The position numbers and the translations under genes were made by a program. From Pseudomonadota bacterium (GTDB taxonomy: Bacteria; Pseudomonadota; Alphaproteobacteria; Rhizobiales; Rhizobiaceae): DNA of 64,000 nt. Shown here piece after piece: positions 7,970 to 17,051 of the stretch. The notes beneath the pieces were generated by a model. It was not told the DNA's origin, made no database searches, and saw nothing but the letters and a program-made list of their open reading frames with translations. Every line of letters begins with the position of its first letter. Position 1 is the stretch's first letter. The stretch lies in NCBI GenBank assembly GCA_023399635.1, contig JAEWOP010000250.1, forward strand, positions 14,787 to 78,786, read 5' to 3'.

Positions 7970-9766
7970 TCAACTGCGGCCAAATAGCCGCTCGATGTCG
8001 GACAGCTTGAGTTCGATATAGGTCGGGCGGCCATGGTTGCATTGGCCAGATCCCGGCGTGACTTCCATCTGCCGCAAAAGTGCATTCATTTCCTCTGGCC
8101 GAAGTCGCCGGCCTGACCGGACCGAGCCATGGCAGGCCATGGTGGCGGCAACATGTTCAAGCTTGGCCCGCAACCCGCCAGCGGTGCTCCACTCGGCAAC
8201 TTCGTCGGCAAGGTCGCGGACGAGGCCTGTCGCATCAATCTCCCCCAGCATTGCGGGTGTCTCGCGAACCGCAATGGCGCCAGGGCCGAAGCGCTCGATC
8301 GCAAGACCGAACCTGTCAAGCTCGCCGACATAGGACATCAGCCGGTCGCAATCTTCCTCCGGAAGATCGACGATCTCCGGGATGAGCAGCGTTTGCGAGG
8401 AAAGTCGCCCACTGTCCAGCGCCTTTCGCATGGCCTCGAACACCAGTCGCTCATGCGCCGCATGCTGATCGACAATCACCAGCCCGTCATTCGTCTGGGC
8501 AACGATGTAGTTTTCATGCAGCTGCGCCCTTGCCGCACCAAGGCGGTGCTCCGATGCAATCTCTTGCGCGCCCGTGGTCGTGACATTTGCAGTCGCCTCG
8601 GTGCGCGCAGACGGCGTTGCGAAGTGCTGAAAGCCTGCCTGCCTTTCCTCCCCAAACGAGAAGTCCGTCAGCGGCCGCGAAGTTGAGTTTTGGGCTCTCC
8701 AAGGTGTAGGCGCGGCCGCTGGGCCGTAGCCCGTACGGAAGGCACTGACGAGGCCGCTGCCGCTTGTCGTCGCTGCGCGACTGCCCTCGCGAGCCAGCGC
8801 CTCGCGGATAGCGCCGACGATCAGGCCTCGGACCAAACCTGGATCGCGGAAACGCACATCGGCCTTTGCCGGATGAACGTTCACATCAACCAGGGAAGGA
8901 TCCAGTTTGAGGGAGAGCACCGCGACTGGATAGCGGCCGGACGGCACCGTCTCAGCATAAGCGCCGCGAATAGCCGAAAGGATCAGCTTGTCCTGCACGG
9001 GCCGCCCGTTAACGAAGGCATACTGGTGCCCTGAATTGCCGCGATTGAAGGTGGGCACCCCGGCAAAGCCTGTGAGAAACACCTCTTCGCGGCCCGCGTC
9101 GATTTCGATAGCATTGTCCTTGAACTCTCGCCCCAGGATCTGTGCGATGCGCGCAAGCGAATCGTCACCCGTAGAAGGCAGTTCCAGCGTTGAGCGGTCT
9201 GGTCCGCTGAGCACGAAGCGAATGCCGGGGAAGGCGATGGCCATCCGCTTCACCATCTCGGTGATCGCTCCAGCCTCTGCTCGCTCCGACTTCAGGAACT
9301 TGAGACGTGCCGGCGTGGCGAAGAAGATATCCCGCACCTCCACCACCGTCCCTTGATTGGCAGCGGCGGGGCGAACAGGCGACGTGGCTCCACCGATCAC
9401 CGATACCTGGAACCCTTGCGGATCGCCGCTCCGGCGGCTGGTGATCGCAAGCTTCGCAACAGAGCCGATGGAGGGGAGCGCCTCGCCGCGAAATCCGAGG
9501 GTGCGAATGTCGTCTAGTGTGCCATCGATCTTGGAGGTGCAATGACGCCGCACCGCAAGTTCCAGGTCTGTGCCGTCCATGCCGCAGCCATTGTCGGTGA
9601 TGCGGAGCAGGCTTTTCCCTCCGCCTGCCGTGGCGATTTCGATCCGGGTAGCGCCCGCGTCGATAGCGTTCTCGATCAGCTCCTTGGCCGCACTGGCAGG
9701 GCGCTCGATTACTTCACCGGCGGCGATCTGGTTGATCAGGGTCTCAGGAAGAAGCTTCACAGGCAT
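7970..9766 (-). CDS. mutL: DNA mismatch repair protein MutL
   Basis: A 598-residue MutL that couples MutS mismatch recognition to downstream excision. The GHKL ATPase motifs are complete: [12 protein letters not shown] (about 30-41), ITDNGCGM (about 56-63) and FRGEALPSI (about 92-100), followed by the transducer domain with the NGRPVQD loop. A low-conservation linker (about 330-400) leads to the C-terminal dimer domain with [13 protein letters not shown] and [12 protein letters not shown], ending [23 protein letters not shown] element is part of the endonuclease-type C-terminal domain of MutL homologues; a DQHAxxE motif is present here, which fits the nicking MutL class, since alphaproteobacteria generally lack MutH. 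Confidence 0.96.
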   Translation of the reverse strand: MPVKLLPETLINQIAAGEVIERPASAAKELIENAIDAGATRIEIATAGGGKSLLRITDNGCGMDGTDLELAVRRHCTSKIDGTLDDIRTLGFRGEALPSIGSVAKLAITSRRSGDPQGFQVSVIGGATSPVRPAAANQGTVVEVRDIFFATPARLKFLKSERAEAGAITEMVKRMAIAFPGIRFVLSGPDRSTLELPSTGDDSLARIAQILGREFKDNAIEIDAGREEVFLTGFAGVPTFNRGNSGHQYAFVNGRPVQDKLILSAIRGAYAETVPSGRYPVAVLSLKLDPSLVDVNVHPAKADVRFRDPGLVRGLIVGAIREALAREGSRAATTSGSGLVSAFRTGYGPAAAPTPWRAQNSTSRPLTDFSFGEERQAGFQHFATPSARTEATANVTTTGAQEIASEHRLGAARAQLHENYIVAQTNDGLVIVDQHAAHERLVFEAMRKALDSGRLSSQTLLIPEIVDLPEEDCDRLMSYVGELDRFGLAIERFGPGAIAVRETPAMLGEIDATGLVRDLADEVAEWSTAGGLRAKLEHVAATMACHGSVRSGRRLRPEEMNALLRQMEVTPGSGQCNHGRPTYIELKLSDIERLFGRS

Positions 9767-10027
9767 GGACTGATTTTCAAGGATTCTCTTTGGCTTGGAA
9801 AGAGGCGATCGCGGCAGGTGCCCGATGTCTTGGCCTGCTCCACCAGTTCCGGGCTTGGTTAGCGTTGAACGCGGCGTCTGGCGCAGCCGTCTAGCCCCAG
9901 TTCGAACGCGGGCTGATCCGCTAGCTAGGTAACTGAATTGTCTTGATTTTCACCTTTCTCGTGAGAGCTTTTTGTTAATCTTTGTCCGTCATCTTCATCA
10001 AAAGTGTACTGAGTATCGGATTTTTGC

Positions 10028-11380
10028 ATGGTGTCGGCGGGTAACCCGTCGTTGCAGGTCAGCCAAAATGAACTGCAGGCGATGGCATATAGCGACCCTC
10101 TCACAGGCCTCGGCAACCGCTATCGGCTGCGCGACAAGGTGCGGTTGCTTGCGGCTGAACGCGCGCAGGATCCTGCACCCTTCACCATCTGCATCGCAAA
10201 TCTCGATGGCTTCAAGCCGATCAATGACCTTTTTGGAGCCGAAGCAGGAGACGAGATCCTTTGTCAGGTTGCTCATCGATTGAAGGCTTGTATGCCGGAT
10301 GGTGCAACGGTTACCCGCCATGATGGCGACGAGTTCGCCTTTGTCCTCCCGCTTGTCTTCGATGGAAGCAGTGCCGAGCGGATTGGCCAGATGATGAAGG
10401 ACGTTCTCTCGGCCCCTTATGACCTGGGCGATCGAAACGTGCGTCTTTCCGCATCGCTTGGATTTGCCATCTATCCCTTTGCGGGGGAAGAGTATGAGGA
10501 ACTCCTGAAAAGCGCCGAGACGGCGCTGTATCGGTCCAAGCGGCGCGGCCGGGGTCAGATTACCGTCTATTCTCGCGAGATTGCGCAGGAGATGAAGCGG
10601 GCAACCCAGCTTGAACAGGCACTGCGTACTGCGGTCATCGCCGATGCCGTGGACGCGCATTTTCAGCCGATCGTTCGCTTAAAAGATGGAGCTGTTCTGG
10701 GCTTCGAAGCATTGGCGCGCTGGATCGATGGCGACCTTGGGTTTGTATCACCGGCTGTCTTCGTTCCCTTGGCTGAGGAACGAGGCTTCATCGACGCCTT
10801 GTCAGAGACGCTCCTGCGCAGAGCAGCCGAAGCTGCGCTCTCCTGGCCGCGCGATCTCTTCCTCTCTTTTAACCTTTCCTCGGCGCAGCTGATGGATACG
10901 GGAACCAGCGCCACTATCCTATCCACTCTAGCGCGCGTTGGGCTCGATCCGCGCCGTCTTGAGCTTGAGATCACGGAAACTGCCGTCATGACATCCGCTG
11001 ATACCGCACATCGGATCATCAGCGAACTTCGCTCCCACGGCGTTCGAATCTCCCTCGATGACTTTGGGACAGGCCAATCAAGCCTCGGCCGCCTACGCGA
11101 CTTCACATTCGACAAGGTCAAGATCGATCGCGCCTTCATTTCTCAGATCACCACGGACCGAGCTTCCGAGCACATCGTGAAGGCGATCATCGCAATGTGC
11201 GACGGCCTCGACCTTCAGGTGGTTGCCGAAGGTATCGAGATGCATGAGGATGCGGAAAAGCTGAAGATGCTTGGCTGCGGCATGGGGCAGGGCTACTATT
11301 ACGGCAAGCCTCTCGATGCCGCTGCCACCCAGGTTTATCTGCAACAGCATTTTGGTGAGCAGATGCGAGCGCATCTTTAG
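10028..11380 (+). CDS. Soluble GGDEF-EAL protein, probable c-di-GMP phosphodiesterase
   Basis: A 450-residue cytoplasmic protein made of a GGDEF domain (about residues 15-180) and an EAL domain (about 195-445) with no sensory or membrane region. The GGDEF signature reads RHDGDEF, so the first Gly is replaced by Asp, and no RxxD inhibitory site lies before it, making cyclase activity doubtful. The EAL catalytic set looks complete: FEALARW, NLSSAQL, LEITET, DDFGTGQSSLG, KIDRAFI, VVAEGIE and QGYYYGKPL. A likely role is c-di-GMP hydrolysis, perhaps with the GGDEF half as a GTP-sensing module. The start is bounded by an in-frame TGA at 10010-10012; no strong ribosome site is visible. Confidence 0.92.
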   Translation: MVSAGNPSLQVSQNELQAMAYSDPLTGLGNRYRLRDKVRLLAAERAQDPAPFTICIANLDGFKPINDLFGAEAGDEILCQVAHRLKACMPDGATVTRHDGDEFAFVLPLVFDGSSAERIGQMMKDVLSAPYDLGDRNVRLSASLGFAIYPFAGEEYEELLKSAETALYRSKRRGRGQITVYSREIAQEMKRATQLEQALRTAVIADAVDAHFQPIVRLKDGAVLGFEALARWIDGDLGFVSPAVFVPLAEERGFIDALSETLLRRAAEAALSWPRDLFLSFNLSSAQLMDTGTSATILSTLARVGLDPRRLELEITETAVMTSADTAHRIISELRSHGVRISLDDFGTGQSSLGRLRDFTFDKVKIDRAFISQITTDRASEHIVKAIIAMCDGLDLQVVAEGIEMHEDAEKLKMLGCGMGQGYYYGKPLDAAATQVYLQQHFGEQMRAHL

Positions 11381-11594
11381 GACGTCGAAGCAAGCATTGC
11401 ACGTGAAAGGCGGCACCGCAGCGCCGCCTCATCCACATTCTCAACGCGTCCCTCGTTCCAGACCAGGGGGAGTCGTCGACGAGGTGGTGGCGTTGCCTAT
11501 GCTGGAGACGCGTCTGGAGGCCGCGTCTGATGATGAGATAATGAACGGGCGCCTCGTTCGTTCCCAACTCTGCGCAAACTTCCCCTGACATCGG

Positions 11595-12479
11595 TCAAGC
11601 CTTGAATGCCGGATCCGCTCGGCCGTCGACTTCGAAAGAGAGGCTAAACAGCTGCCCCGCCAGAGGATCCTCCTGACGTTCGGCAGGATCAAGTCCCTCC
11701 CAGGAGGACGTGATCCCCAATCTGTCGAAGCCTTGGCCGTAAAAAACGGGGCAGGTCATCCGTTTTGCTGCTACGGGGTAGCGCGCCAGGAAAGCGCCGT
11801 CGGAGCTGTAGCAATCGACGGCACCGTCACCCCATCTCGCATTCCAGATGTTGCCAGCTGTGTCGCAGACGGAGCCATCCATCCCGCCGGGGCGACCACT
11901 TGTATCCACCAACACCTCATTTGGCCCCACCGGAAGGCCTGTGGCCGGATCTACCGGCACGCGCATCAGGCGGTTGATGCGCGTATCGACGAAATAGCCC
12001 GTCGCGCCATCGGGAGAGAAGCAGATCGAATTCGGAATGCTGATATCGGCAAAGAGCTTCTTCGACTGCCCGTTGGCAACGTGGTAGATGGCGCCTGCGC
12101 CTTCTTCTGCGCCTTTGCCCATGGTCCCGATCCAGAGGCTGCCGCTGGGATGGACGCGCCCGTCATTGGACCGATTCCCCGAATTGCCGGGCTCGAGCTC
12201 GCAGTAGAGTGACAACTGGCCATCGGCGCGGTTGCGGATGAACAGACCGTTCTCCGTCGCCAGCAATTGCCGCTTGTCATCTATCCGGGCAATGACGCTT
12301 GCCATGACAGGCAGCGCATGCGTGCGCTCGCTGTGGGAAGGCAGGTGTAACTCGTGAAGTGCCTTGCCGAGGATGTCGAACCACCACAAGGTATCTGTTT
12401 CATACTCGTAACTCGGACCTTCGCCCAGTTCGCAGACGGTCGAGGAGAGGACTTGAGGGTTGGGGAATTCGGCCGACAT
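11595..12479 (-). CDS. SMP-30/gluconolactonase/LRE family protein
   Basis: A 294-residue six-bladed beta-propeller of the SMP-30 family, metal-dependent lactonases acting on sugar lactones or similar esters. The N-terminal metal ligand Glu is in CELGEGPSYE (about residue 18-20), a ligand Asn region is GNRSNDGRVHPSGSLWIGTMG, and the metal-binding Asn and Asp lie in SICFSPDG and PGGMDGSVCDTAGNIWNARW. No signal peptide is seen, so it is probably cytoplasmic. The ATG at 12479 has an AGGAG ribosome site; the longer frame upstream has no family resemblance. It is divergent from the LuxR-type gene across 240 bases, so the two may share control. A sugar lactonase role is likely; the exact substrate is unknown. 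Confidence 0.88.
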   Translation of the reverse strand: MSAEFPNPQVLSSTVCELGEGPSYEYETDTLWWFDILGKALHELHLPSHSERTHALPVMASVIARIDDKRQLLATENGLFIRNRADGQLSLYCELEPGNSGNRSNDGRVHPSGSLWIGTMGKGAEEGAGAIYHVANGQSKKLFADISIPNSICFSPDGATGYFVDTRINRLMRVPVDPATGLPVGPNEVLVDTSGRPGGMDGSVCDTAGNIWNARWGDGAVDCYSSDGAFLARYPVAAKRMTCPVFYGQGFDRLGITSSWEGLDPAERQEDPLAGQLFSLSFEVDGRADPAFKA

Positions 12480-12719
12480 CCAGTGCTCCTGATACTTAAG
12501 CTGGTGCGCACTGTGTCCGGCGCAAGCGCGTGAGGCAAGCCGTTTCCCTGCGAGGATTGGAACATGGTGCGAGGCTGAATAAACCGATCCTGTATCAGGA
12601 ATAGGAATTGCCAATCGAAACTTTTCCGCATACCTCTGCGAATGTCTTGCATTCAAAGCCCCTGTTGACGGGCTCGTGGTGCAAACATCCCAGGCGATCA
12701 TTCAGTGGAAAATCCGATC

Positions 12720-13505
12720 ATGGACGTCGCGCGAAGCGAGCATCATCGATTGGAAGAAGAGAAATTTCAGCCGATGCCGCAAACGGAACAACTCGTCCAG
12801 GGCGACGCAGTCGAGGCGAAGCTTCAGGAGATCGCTCGGCTGAAGACTCAGTTCGACGTTTTCCGCTTCATGAAGCGCCTGACGGAAGAATACGGTGCCC
12901 GCGCTTTCATGGTGGCCAATCTCCCGCTGCTGACGTCCTTGACGCTCTCCTCGAGCACGGTGATCACTAACTTGCCGGCAGAGCTGATTGCCGCCTTCGA
13001 TCGCGAGGGCCTGCTCTCCACCAGCCCCGTCCTCAAGCGTCTCCGGGCTTCGGCGTTGCCGTTCACCTATGACATGGCGGAGATGACGAGGGAGCGCGGC
13101 AGCAGCATGTCTGAGGATCTCTTCCTTCACTATGGTCTGCGTCGGGGCGTGCATTTTCCCGTGCAAGACGGTACCGGCCTTCGAGGCTCGGTGGCTCTGC
13201 TAGGGCAGGAACTCGATTTTGATCTGCAGCAGATGATGGAGCTCCACTATCTGGGGGTCCATGTCTACGACACCCTCGGGCAGATCCGTAGCCTGAGCAT
13301 CCGAACAACCGACACGCTGACCGACCGAGAACTCGATTGTCTCAACTGGACCGCTGCGGGAAAGACGAGCGCCGAGATTGCCGAGATCTTGGGTCTCTCC
13401 GAGCATACCGTCAATCACTACCTGAACCGTGCTGCCAAGAAGCTCGATACGGTAAACCGGGCTCAGGCGGTTGCTAAGGCTCTTCGCACAGGTCTCATAA
13501 AGTAA
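12720..13505 (+). CDS. LuxR-type transcriptional regulator (solo)
   Basis: A 261-residue regulator with an autoinducer-binding-like N-terminal domain (about 35-180) and a C-terminal LuxR helix-turn-helix (about 195-255: LTDRELDCLNWTAAGKTSAEIAEILGLSEHTVNHYLN). In acyl-homoserine-lactone receptors the pocket carries a conserved Trp, Tyr, Asp-Pro and second Trp; here the matching stretch reads ELIAAFDREGLLSTSPVL then LPFTYD, so the Trp, Tyr and Asp look replaced. No luxI homologue is in the window. The ATG at 12720 is chosen; a GTG at 12705 in frame is possible. It is divergent to the SMP-30 lactonase gene. Ligand and targets are unknown. Confidence 0.88.
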   Translation: MDVARSEHHRLEEEKFQPMPQTEQLVQGDAVEAKLQEIARLKTQFDVFRFMKRLTEEYGARAFMVANLPLLTSLTLSSSTVITNLPAELIAAFDREGLLSTSPVLKRLRASALPFTYDMAEMTRERGSSMSEDLFLHYGLRRGVHFPVQDGTGLRGSVALLGQELDFDLQQMMELHYLGVHVYDTLGQIRSLSIRTTDTLTDRELDCLNWTAAGKTSAEIAEILGLSEHTVNHYLNRAAKKLDTVNRAQAVAKALRTGLIK

Positions 13506-13849
13506 GCCTCCGATCTTAGATCTGCATCTGCTTCAAGCAGGTGCACTTCCTGCTCATCTTCTCACCGTTATGATGCCTCAGCGTCCTCGTGCCTGGGTCC
13601 CGAGGAGGGCGCATCATCGCCCGTGCAGGCTTCGGGCAGCTGGCACGTTTTCTGCATCTGGCAAAGAGGTCCAGAGGGGACTGAAGGCGTCCGCAGAGAC
13701 GCTGTCTAGAAAGCGCCGCCCGATCCTGCGCGCCGATTGGCTGCCGGTCGGGCGGCGTTGCTTAGCAATGATGTTGCGATACCAACAGGGCACCTCCTAT
13801 AAAGGCAGGGCATCGGCGGGAATTCCGGTGCGACTGACAGGAGTTGCAA
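13506..13849. other. Gene-poor stretch between the LuxR gene and mrp
   Basis: These 344 bases hold no convincing gene. Just after the LuxR stop there is a long near-perfect dyad at 13523-13545 (arms TGCATCTGCTT and AAGCAGGTGCA around one C), which could end or protect the LuxR transcript although no T-run follows. A second perfect 10-bp inverted repeat (CGCCGCCCGA at 13714-13723, TCGGGCGGCG at 13748-13757) has a 24-base spacer. The last 40 bases hold the mrp leader and its CAGGAG ribosome site at 13838-13843. A small RNA is possible but unsupported. Confidence 0.5.
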
Positions 13850-14998
13850 ATGCCGGACGTGACGAAACAACAGGTTCTCGACTCCCTCACAAAGGTACGT
13901 GGGCCAGATCTGGAAAGCGATATTGTTGCCCTCGGCATGGTCTCCGACGTCTTCATCTCGGATAACAAGGTCTATTTCTCCATCACCGTTCCGGCGGAAA
14001 GAGCCAAGGAACTGGAGCCCTTGCGTGTTGCAGCAGAGCGCACCGTCAAATCCATACCTGGCGTGAAGGGTGCATTGGTGACGTTGACAGCCGATCGCAA
14101 GGCGGGGGCAGGGGGAGAAACAAACCGGCAGCCGCAGAAATCATCTCCGCCTGCCGCCCACGCTCATCCCCATCCCGCCCCACCTCGTCCGGCAAAGGTT
14201 GGCGTCCCGGGCGTTGGGGCCATCATCGCGGTCGCTTCGGGCAAGGGTGGTGTCGGCAAATCCACCACCGCAGTCAATCTCGCCCTCGGCCTGCAGGCGA
14301 ACGGCTTGCGTGTGGGCATCCTGGATGCCGATATCTACGGCCCCTCCATTCCTCGGCTCCTGAAGATCTCGGGCCGTCCGCGGCAAATCGAAAACCGCAT
14401 CATCGTGCCGATGGAAAACTATGGCTTGAAGGCCATGTCGATGGGATTCCTGGTGGACGAAGAAACTGCCATGATCTGGCGCGGCCCGATGGTCCAGTCT
14501 GCGCTCCTGCAGATGTTGCGCGAAGTCGCCTGGGGTGATCTTGACGTGCTGGTTGTCGATATGCCGCCGGGAACTGGCGACGTACAATTGACCCTTGCGC
14601 AGCAGGTACCCTTGGCCGGTGCCGTGGTTGTTTCCACCCCGCAGGATCTCGCCCTCATCGACGCGCGCAAGGCGATCACGATGTTCGGTAAGGTTGAGGT
14701 GCCGCTGCTAGGGATCATTGAGAACATGAGCTATTTCCTCGCCCCGGATACCGGAAAACGCTACGACATCTTCGGTCATGGCGGTGCACGTAGCGAGGCG
14801 GAGCGGATTGGCGTCCCCTTCCTCGGCGAGGTTCCGCTGACAATGGAAATCCGTCAAACTTCTGATATCGGCACACCGGTTGTGGTCTCCGACCCTGACG
14901 GAGCTGCAGCAAAAATCTATCGTGAGATAGCTGCCAATGCCTGGGCGCAACTGCAGGGACGCACTGCCCGCCCAGCGCCTTCCATCATCTTCGAGTAG
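13850..14998 (+). CDS. mrp: Mrp/ApbC (NBP35) family iron-sulfur carrier ATPase
   Basis: A 382-residue P-loop protein that carries and delivers Fe-S clusters to apoproteins. The N-terminal MIP18/DUF59 domain (about 1-80) is joined by a Pro/His/Ala-rich linker (about 90-120) to the ATPase domain with deviant Walker A GKGGVGKST (about 131-139), DADIYGPSIPRL and DMPPGTGDVQLTLAQ. In most Mrp/ApbC proteins ENMSYF is followed by a CPxC cluster motif; here it reads ENMSYFLAPDTGKRYDIFGHGG, so the two cysteines are absent. The ATG at 13850 is preferred over a TTG at 13844 because of the CAGGAG just upstream. Cytoplasmic. Confidence 0.93.
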   Translation: MPDVTKQQVLDSLTKVRGPDLESDIVALGMVSDVFISDNKVYFSITVPAERAKELEPLRVAAERTVKSIPGVKGALVTLTADRKAGAGGETNRQPQKSSPPAAHAHPHPAPPRPAKVGVPGVGAIIAVASGKGGVGKSTTAVNLALGLQANGLRVGILDADIYGPSIPRLLKISGRPRQIENRIIVPMENYGLKAMSMGFLVDEETAMIWRGPMVQSALLQMLREVAWGDLDVLVVDMPPGTGDVQLTLAQQVPLAGAVVVSTPQDLALIDARKAITMFGKVEVPLLGIIENMSYFLAPDTGKRYDIFGHGGARSEAERIGVPFLGEVPLTMEIRQTSDIGTPVVVSDPDGAAAKIYREIAANAWAQLQGRTARPAPSIIFE

Positions 14999-15134
14999 GA
15001 TTGTGTCGCCACTGGGCTCTGATCAAGCCGCCAATTTCCATCTGCACCCAAGCGCGTGGTTGAGCCCGACTTAGGAGTGATTCGACTGACATTTTTGTGA
15101 CTTCGCCTTCTAGCAACGGTCGCGGCGCATCCTG

Positions 15135-15155
15135 TTAACCGACCATCAAGGTTAA
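15135..15155. promoter_or_regulatory. Inverted repeat TTAACC-N9-GGTTAA
   Basis: A perfect 6-bp dyad (15135-15140 and 15150-15155) spans the bases just before and at the proposed start of the wall hydrolase gene. The arm sequence TTAACC resembles half of a CtrA site but the spacing of TTAA to TTAA is 13, not 7, so it is not a standard CtrA box. It could be an operator for the hydrolase gene. Only the symmetry is observed; the role is a guess. Confidence 0.35.
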
Positions 15156-16366
15156 TGATCGATTCTTCAGGGGTTGCTTACGTGTCCCCTGGAGTTGCCG
15201 TTTTGCGTATGTTTGGCGTCTTGAGTCGCAAGTCTCGCGTTCGTACCGACGCATGGATCGCGCCTGCAGTATTCGGTGTTGCGTGCTGGCTGGGCTTTCC
15301 CTCCAATGCCGCTCATGGCGACCTTTCCGAGCTCCTTTCAGGCATGGATGCCAGCCAGAGGTGGCGCGTTGTCCTGACGCAGTCGCCTGCGGGCTCCATC
15401 CACTCCTCAGAGCTTGCCTTCCCGGACATGGAACGCGTCCTGCCAGGTGACGCCGGTATGGTTCTACCCGATGGCCGTGCGGTGGCTTTCATAGGAGGTT
15501 CTGCCTCGACAGAGGCGACGCCGGATGAGGATAGGGTCAATCGCAAGTCGAAGAAGGGACGCATTGTCTCGGTTGAGCCCATGCAGCCGCCAAAATCTTT
15601 CAGCGCTGGCTCCGTCCTTCAGCGCACCAGCGCGCTGACACTGCCAGTTGAAGCGAAGGACCAACTGACCGCCTTCGCCAAGCCCGGGCAGCAGGCAAGC
15701 GAGATCGAGCTTGCCGCGTTCTATTTCCGCAAGGACGAAGCGCCGGCGCCGGGAGTGTCTCCGATGATCGCAAGCCTGGTGACCAATGATCGTCCCGATG
15801 TGCTGGCAACCGCCTATGCGCCGCCCGAACCTGATTTTGCCCGCGAGTCCCCCTTCGATGCCATCTTGAAGAAGCCGGAGGCGGGGCGTTTCATCCCCCC
15901 GATATCATCGGACGACCATGCCTGGGCCGCGACGCCGCTTCCCCCAGAGGCCTTCTCCGAGCGAGAACAGCAGTGCCTGGCTTCTGGCATCTACTTTGAA
16001 GCCCGCGGCGAATCCGCGCGGGGTCAGGCGGCTGTCGGGCAGGTGATTCTCAATCGCGTCCGCAACCCATCTTATCCGGGCACCATCTGCGATGTGGTCT
16101 ACCAGAACAAAGACTGGCGTAACCGCTGCCAGTTCTCTTTTGCCTGCGACAATATCCGCGACCGTATCCGCTCAGAATATCACTGGAAGATGGCTCGGGA
16201 AGTTGCCATGGCCGTCACTGCCGGGAAGATCTGGCTAAGCGAGGTCGGGTCCTCAACCCACTACCATGCAGTCTATGTCCGGCCCAAATGGGCAAAGACG
16301 ATGAAGAAGGTTGGCCGCATCGGCTTGCATGTCTTCTATCGTACCTATGGCGGCGGCTGGAGCTGA
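15155..16366 (+). CDS. Cell wall hydrolase, SleB/Hydrolase_2 family
   Basis: A 403-residue protein with a C-terminal Hydrolase_2 (SleB-type) domain from about residue 270: EREQQCLASGIYFEARGESARGQAAVGQVILNRV, then YPGTICDVVYQN, CQFSFACD and STHYHAVYVRPKW. The catalytic Glu of the family is in YFEARGE. A hydrophobic segment (about 35-52, IAPAVFGVACWLGFPSNAA) looks like a signal peptide or anchor, placing the enzyme in the periplasm. The middle (about 70-265) is low-complexity and poorly conserved. SleB enzymes are lytic peptidoglycan hydrolases; rhizobial copies do not relate to spores. The start is uncertain: an internal ATG at 15209 lies directly before the signal-like region. Confidence 0.85.
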   Translation: MIDSSGVAYVSPGVAVLRMFGVLSRKSRVRTDAWIAPAVFGVACWLGFPSNAAHGDLSELLSGMDASQRWRVVLTQSPAGSIHSSELAFPDMERVLPGDAGMVLPDGRAVAFIGGSASTEATPDEDRVNRKSKKGRIVSVEPMQPPKSFSAGSVLQRTSALTLPVEAKDQLTAFAKPGQQASEIELAAFYFRKDEAPAPGVSPMIASLVTNDRPDVLATAYAPPEPDFARESPFDAILKKPEAGRFIPPISSDDHAWAATPLPPEAFSEREQQCLASGIYFEARGESARGQAAVGQVILNRVRNPSYPGTICDVVYQNKDWRNRCQFSFACDNIRDRIRSEYHWKMAREVAMAVTAGKIWLSEVGSSTHYHAVYVRPKWAKTMKKVGRIGLHVFYRTYGGGWS

Positions 16367-16628
16367 CCTGCAGCTTTAACCCGAGCCGATTCTTTCAGAA
16401 CTTTGCGACGAGCTTGGGCGCCGGCATCTAAGTCGCTGAAAAGTCTATCGGAATTGGAAGATGGACAAGGCTTTGGTATGCCTTGACTATGCAGGCGCTC
16501 AAAACTATGTTGCGCCCGACTTGAAAACGGGCCGGAAGGCGCGAAATCCCTCGCTGTCAGCATGTTTCGGACGGATCGGACGGTCCAGAAGCCGTAGGAT
16601 GCGGTGATATCGGTTAAGGGACTTGCGA

Positions 16629-16979
16629 ATGACGGATAATCGGGACGAGAGTCTGGAGCAGCGTCGTCGGCGCCTGTCTGCTGAACTGGCAGCTCGGGGC
16701 GTCGAGGAAGCGACTGAGGCGAAGCGGGAAGCACAGAGCGAGGAAAGCCGTCGCGGGATGGCACTCGGTCTGAAGATCTCTTCGGAGTTCATTGCTGCCA
16801 TCGCTGTTGGTGCCATGCTCGGCTATTTTCTCGGTCTCGTTTGGCCGGCTTCGAAGCCATGGGGGCTGATCATACTGCTCCTGCTCGGCTTCTGCGCAGG
16901 CGTTCTGAACGTGCTTCGTGCGGTAGGCATGGTGGCTCCATCACCGCTTGCCGGCAAAGGCACGGGAAAAAGGAATTAG
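16629..16979 (+). CDS. atpI: ATP synthase protein I (AtpI)
   Basis: A 116-residue inner-membrane assembly factor for the F0 sector, thought to help build the c-ring. A charged N-terminal half (RDESLEQRRRRLSAELAARGVEEATEAKREA) is followed by two membrane helices (about 56-76, SEFIAAIAVGAMLGYFLGLV, and about 82-102, WGLIILLLLGFCAGVLNVLRAV), the usual layout of alphaproteobacterial AtpI. The ATG at 16629 is used rather than the TTG at 16623. It heads the F0 operon, with 72 bases to atpB. Confidence 0.92.
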   Translation: MTDNRDESLEQRRRRLSAELAARGVEEATEAKREAQSEESRRGMALGLKISSEFIAAIAVGAMLGYFLGLVWPASKPWGLIILLLLGFCAGVLNVLRAVGMVAPSPLAGKGTGKRN

Positions 16980-17051
16980 GGTCCGCCTTCGGGCTGTCCT
17001 TGCAATGGAATACAAGGCGCGACCTGCGCGGCGAAGGAAAGAGGATAAGCG

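Noticed and set aside
11381..11594. A gene between the GGDEF-EAL protein and the SMP-30 gene
   Set aside because: Open frames here are short, start over coding sequence of neighbours and have no ribosome site; only a small hairpin (AGGCGGC/GCCGCCT, 11408-11429) is notable.
15135..15155. A CtrA binding site
   Set aside because: The two TTAA halves are 13 bases apart rather than 7, so the spacing does not fit.
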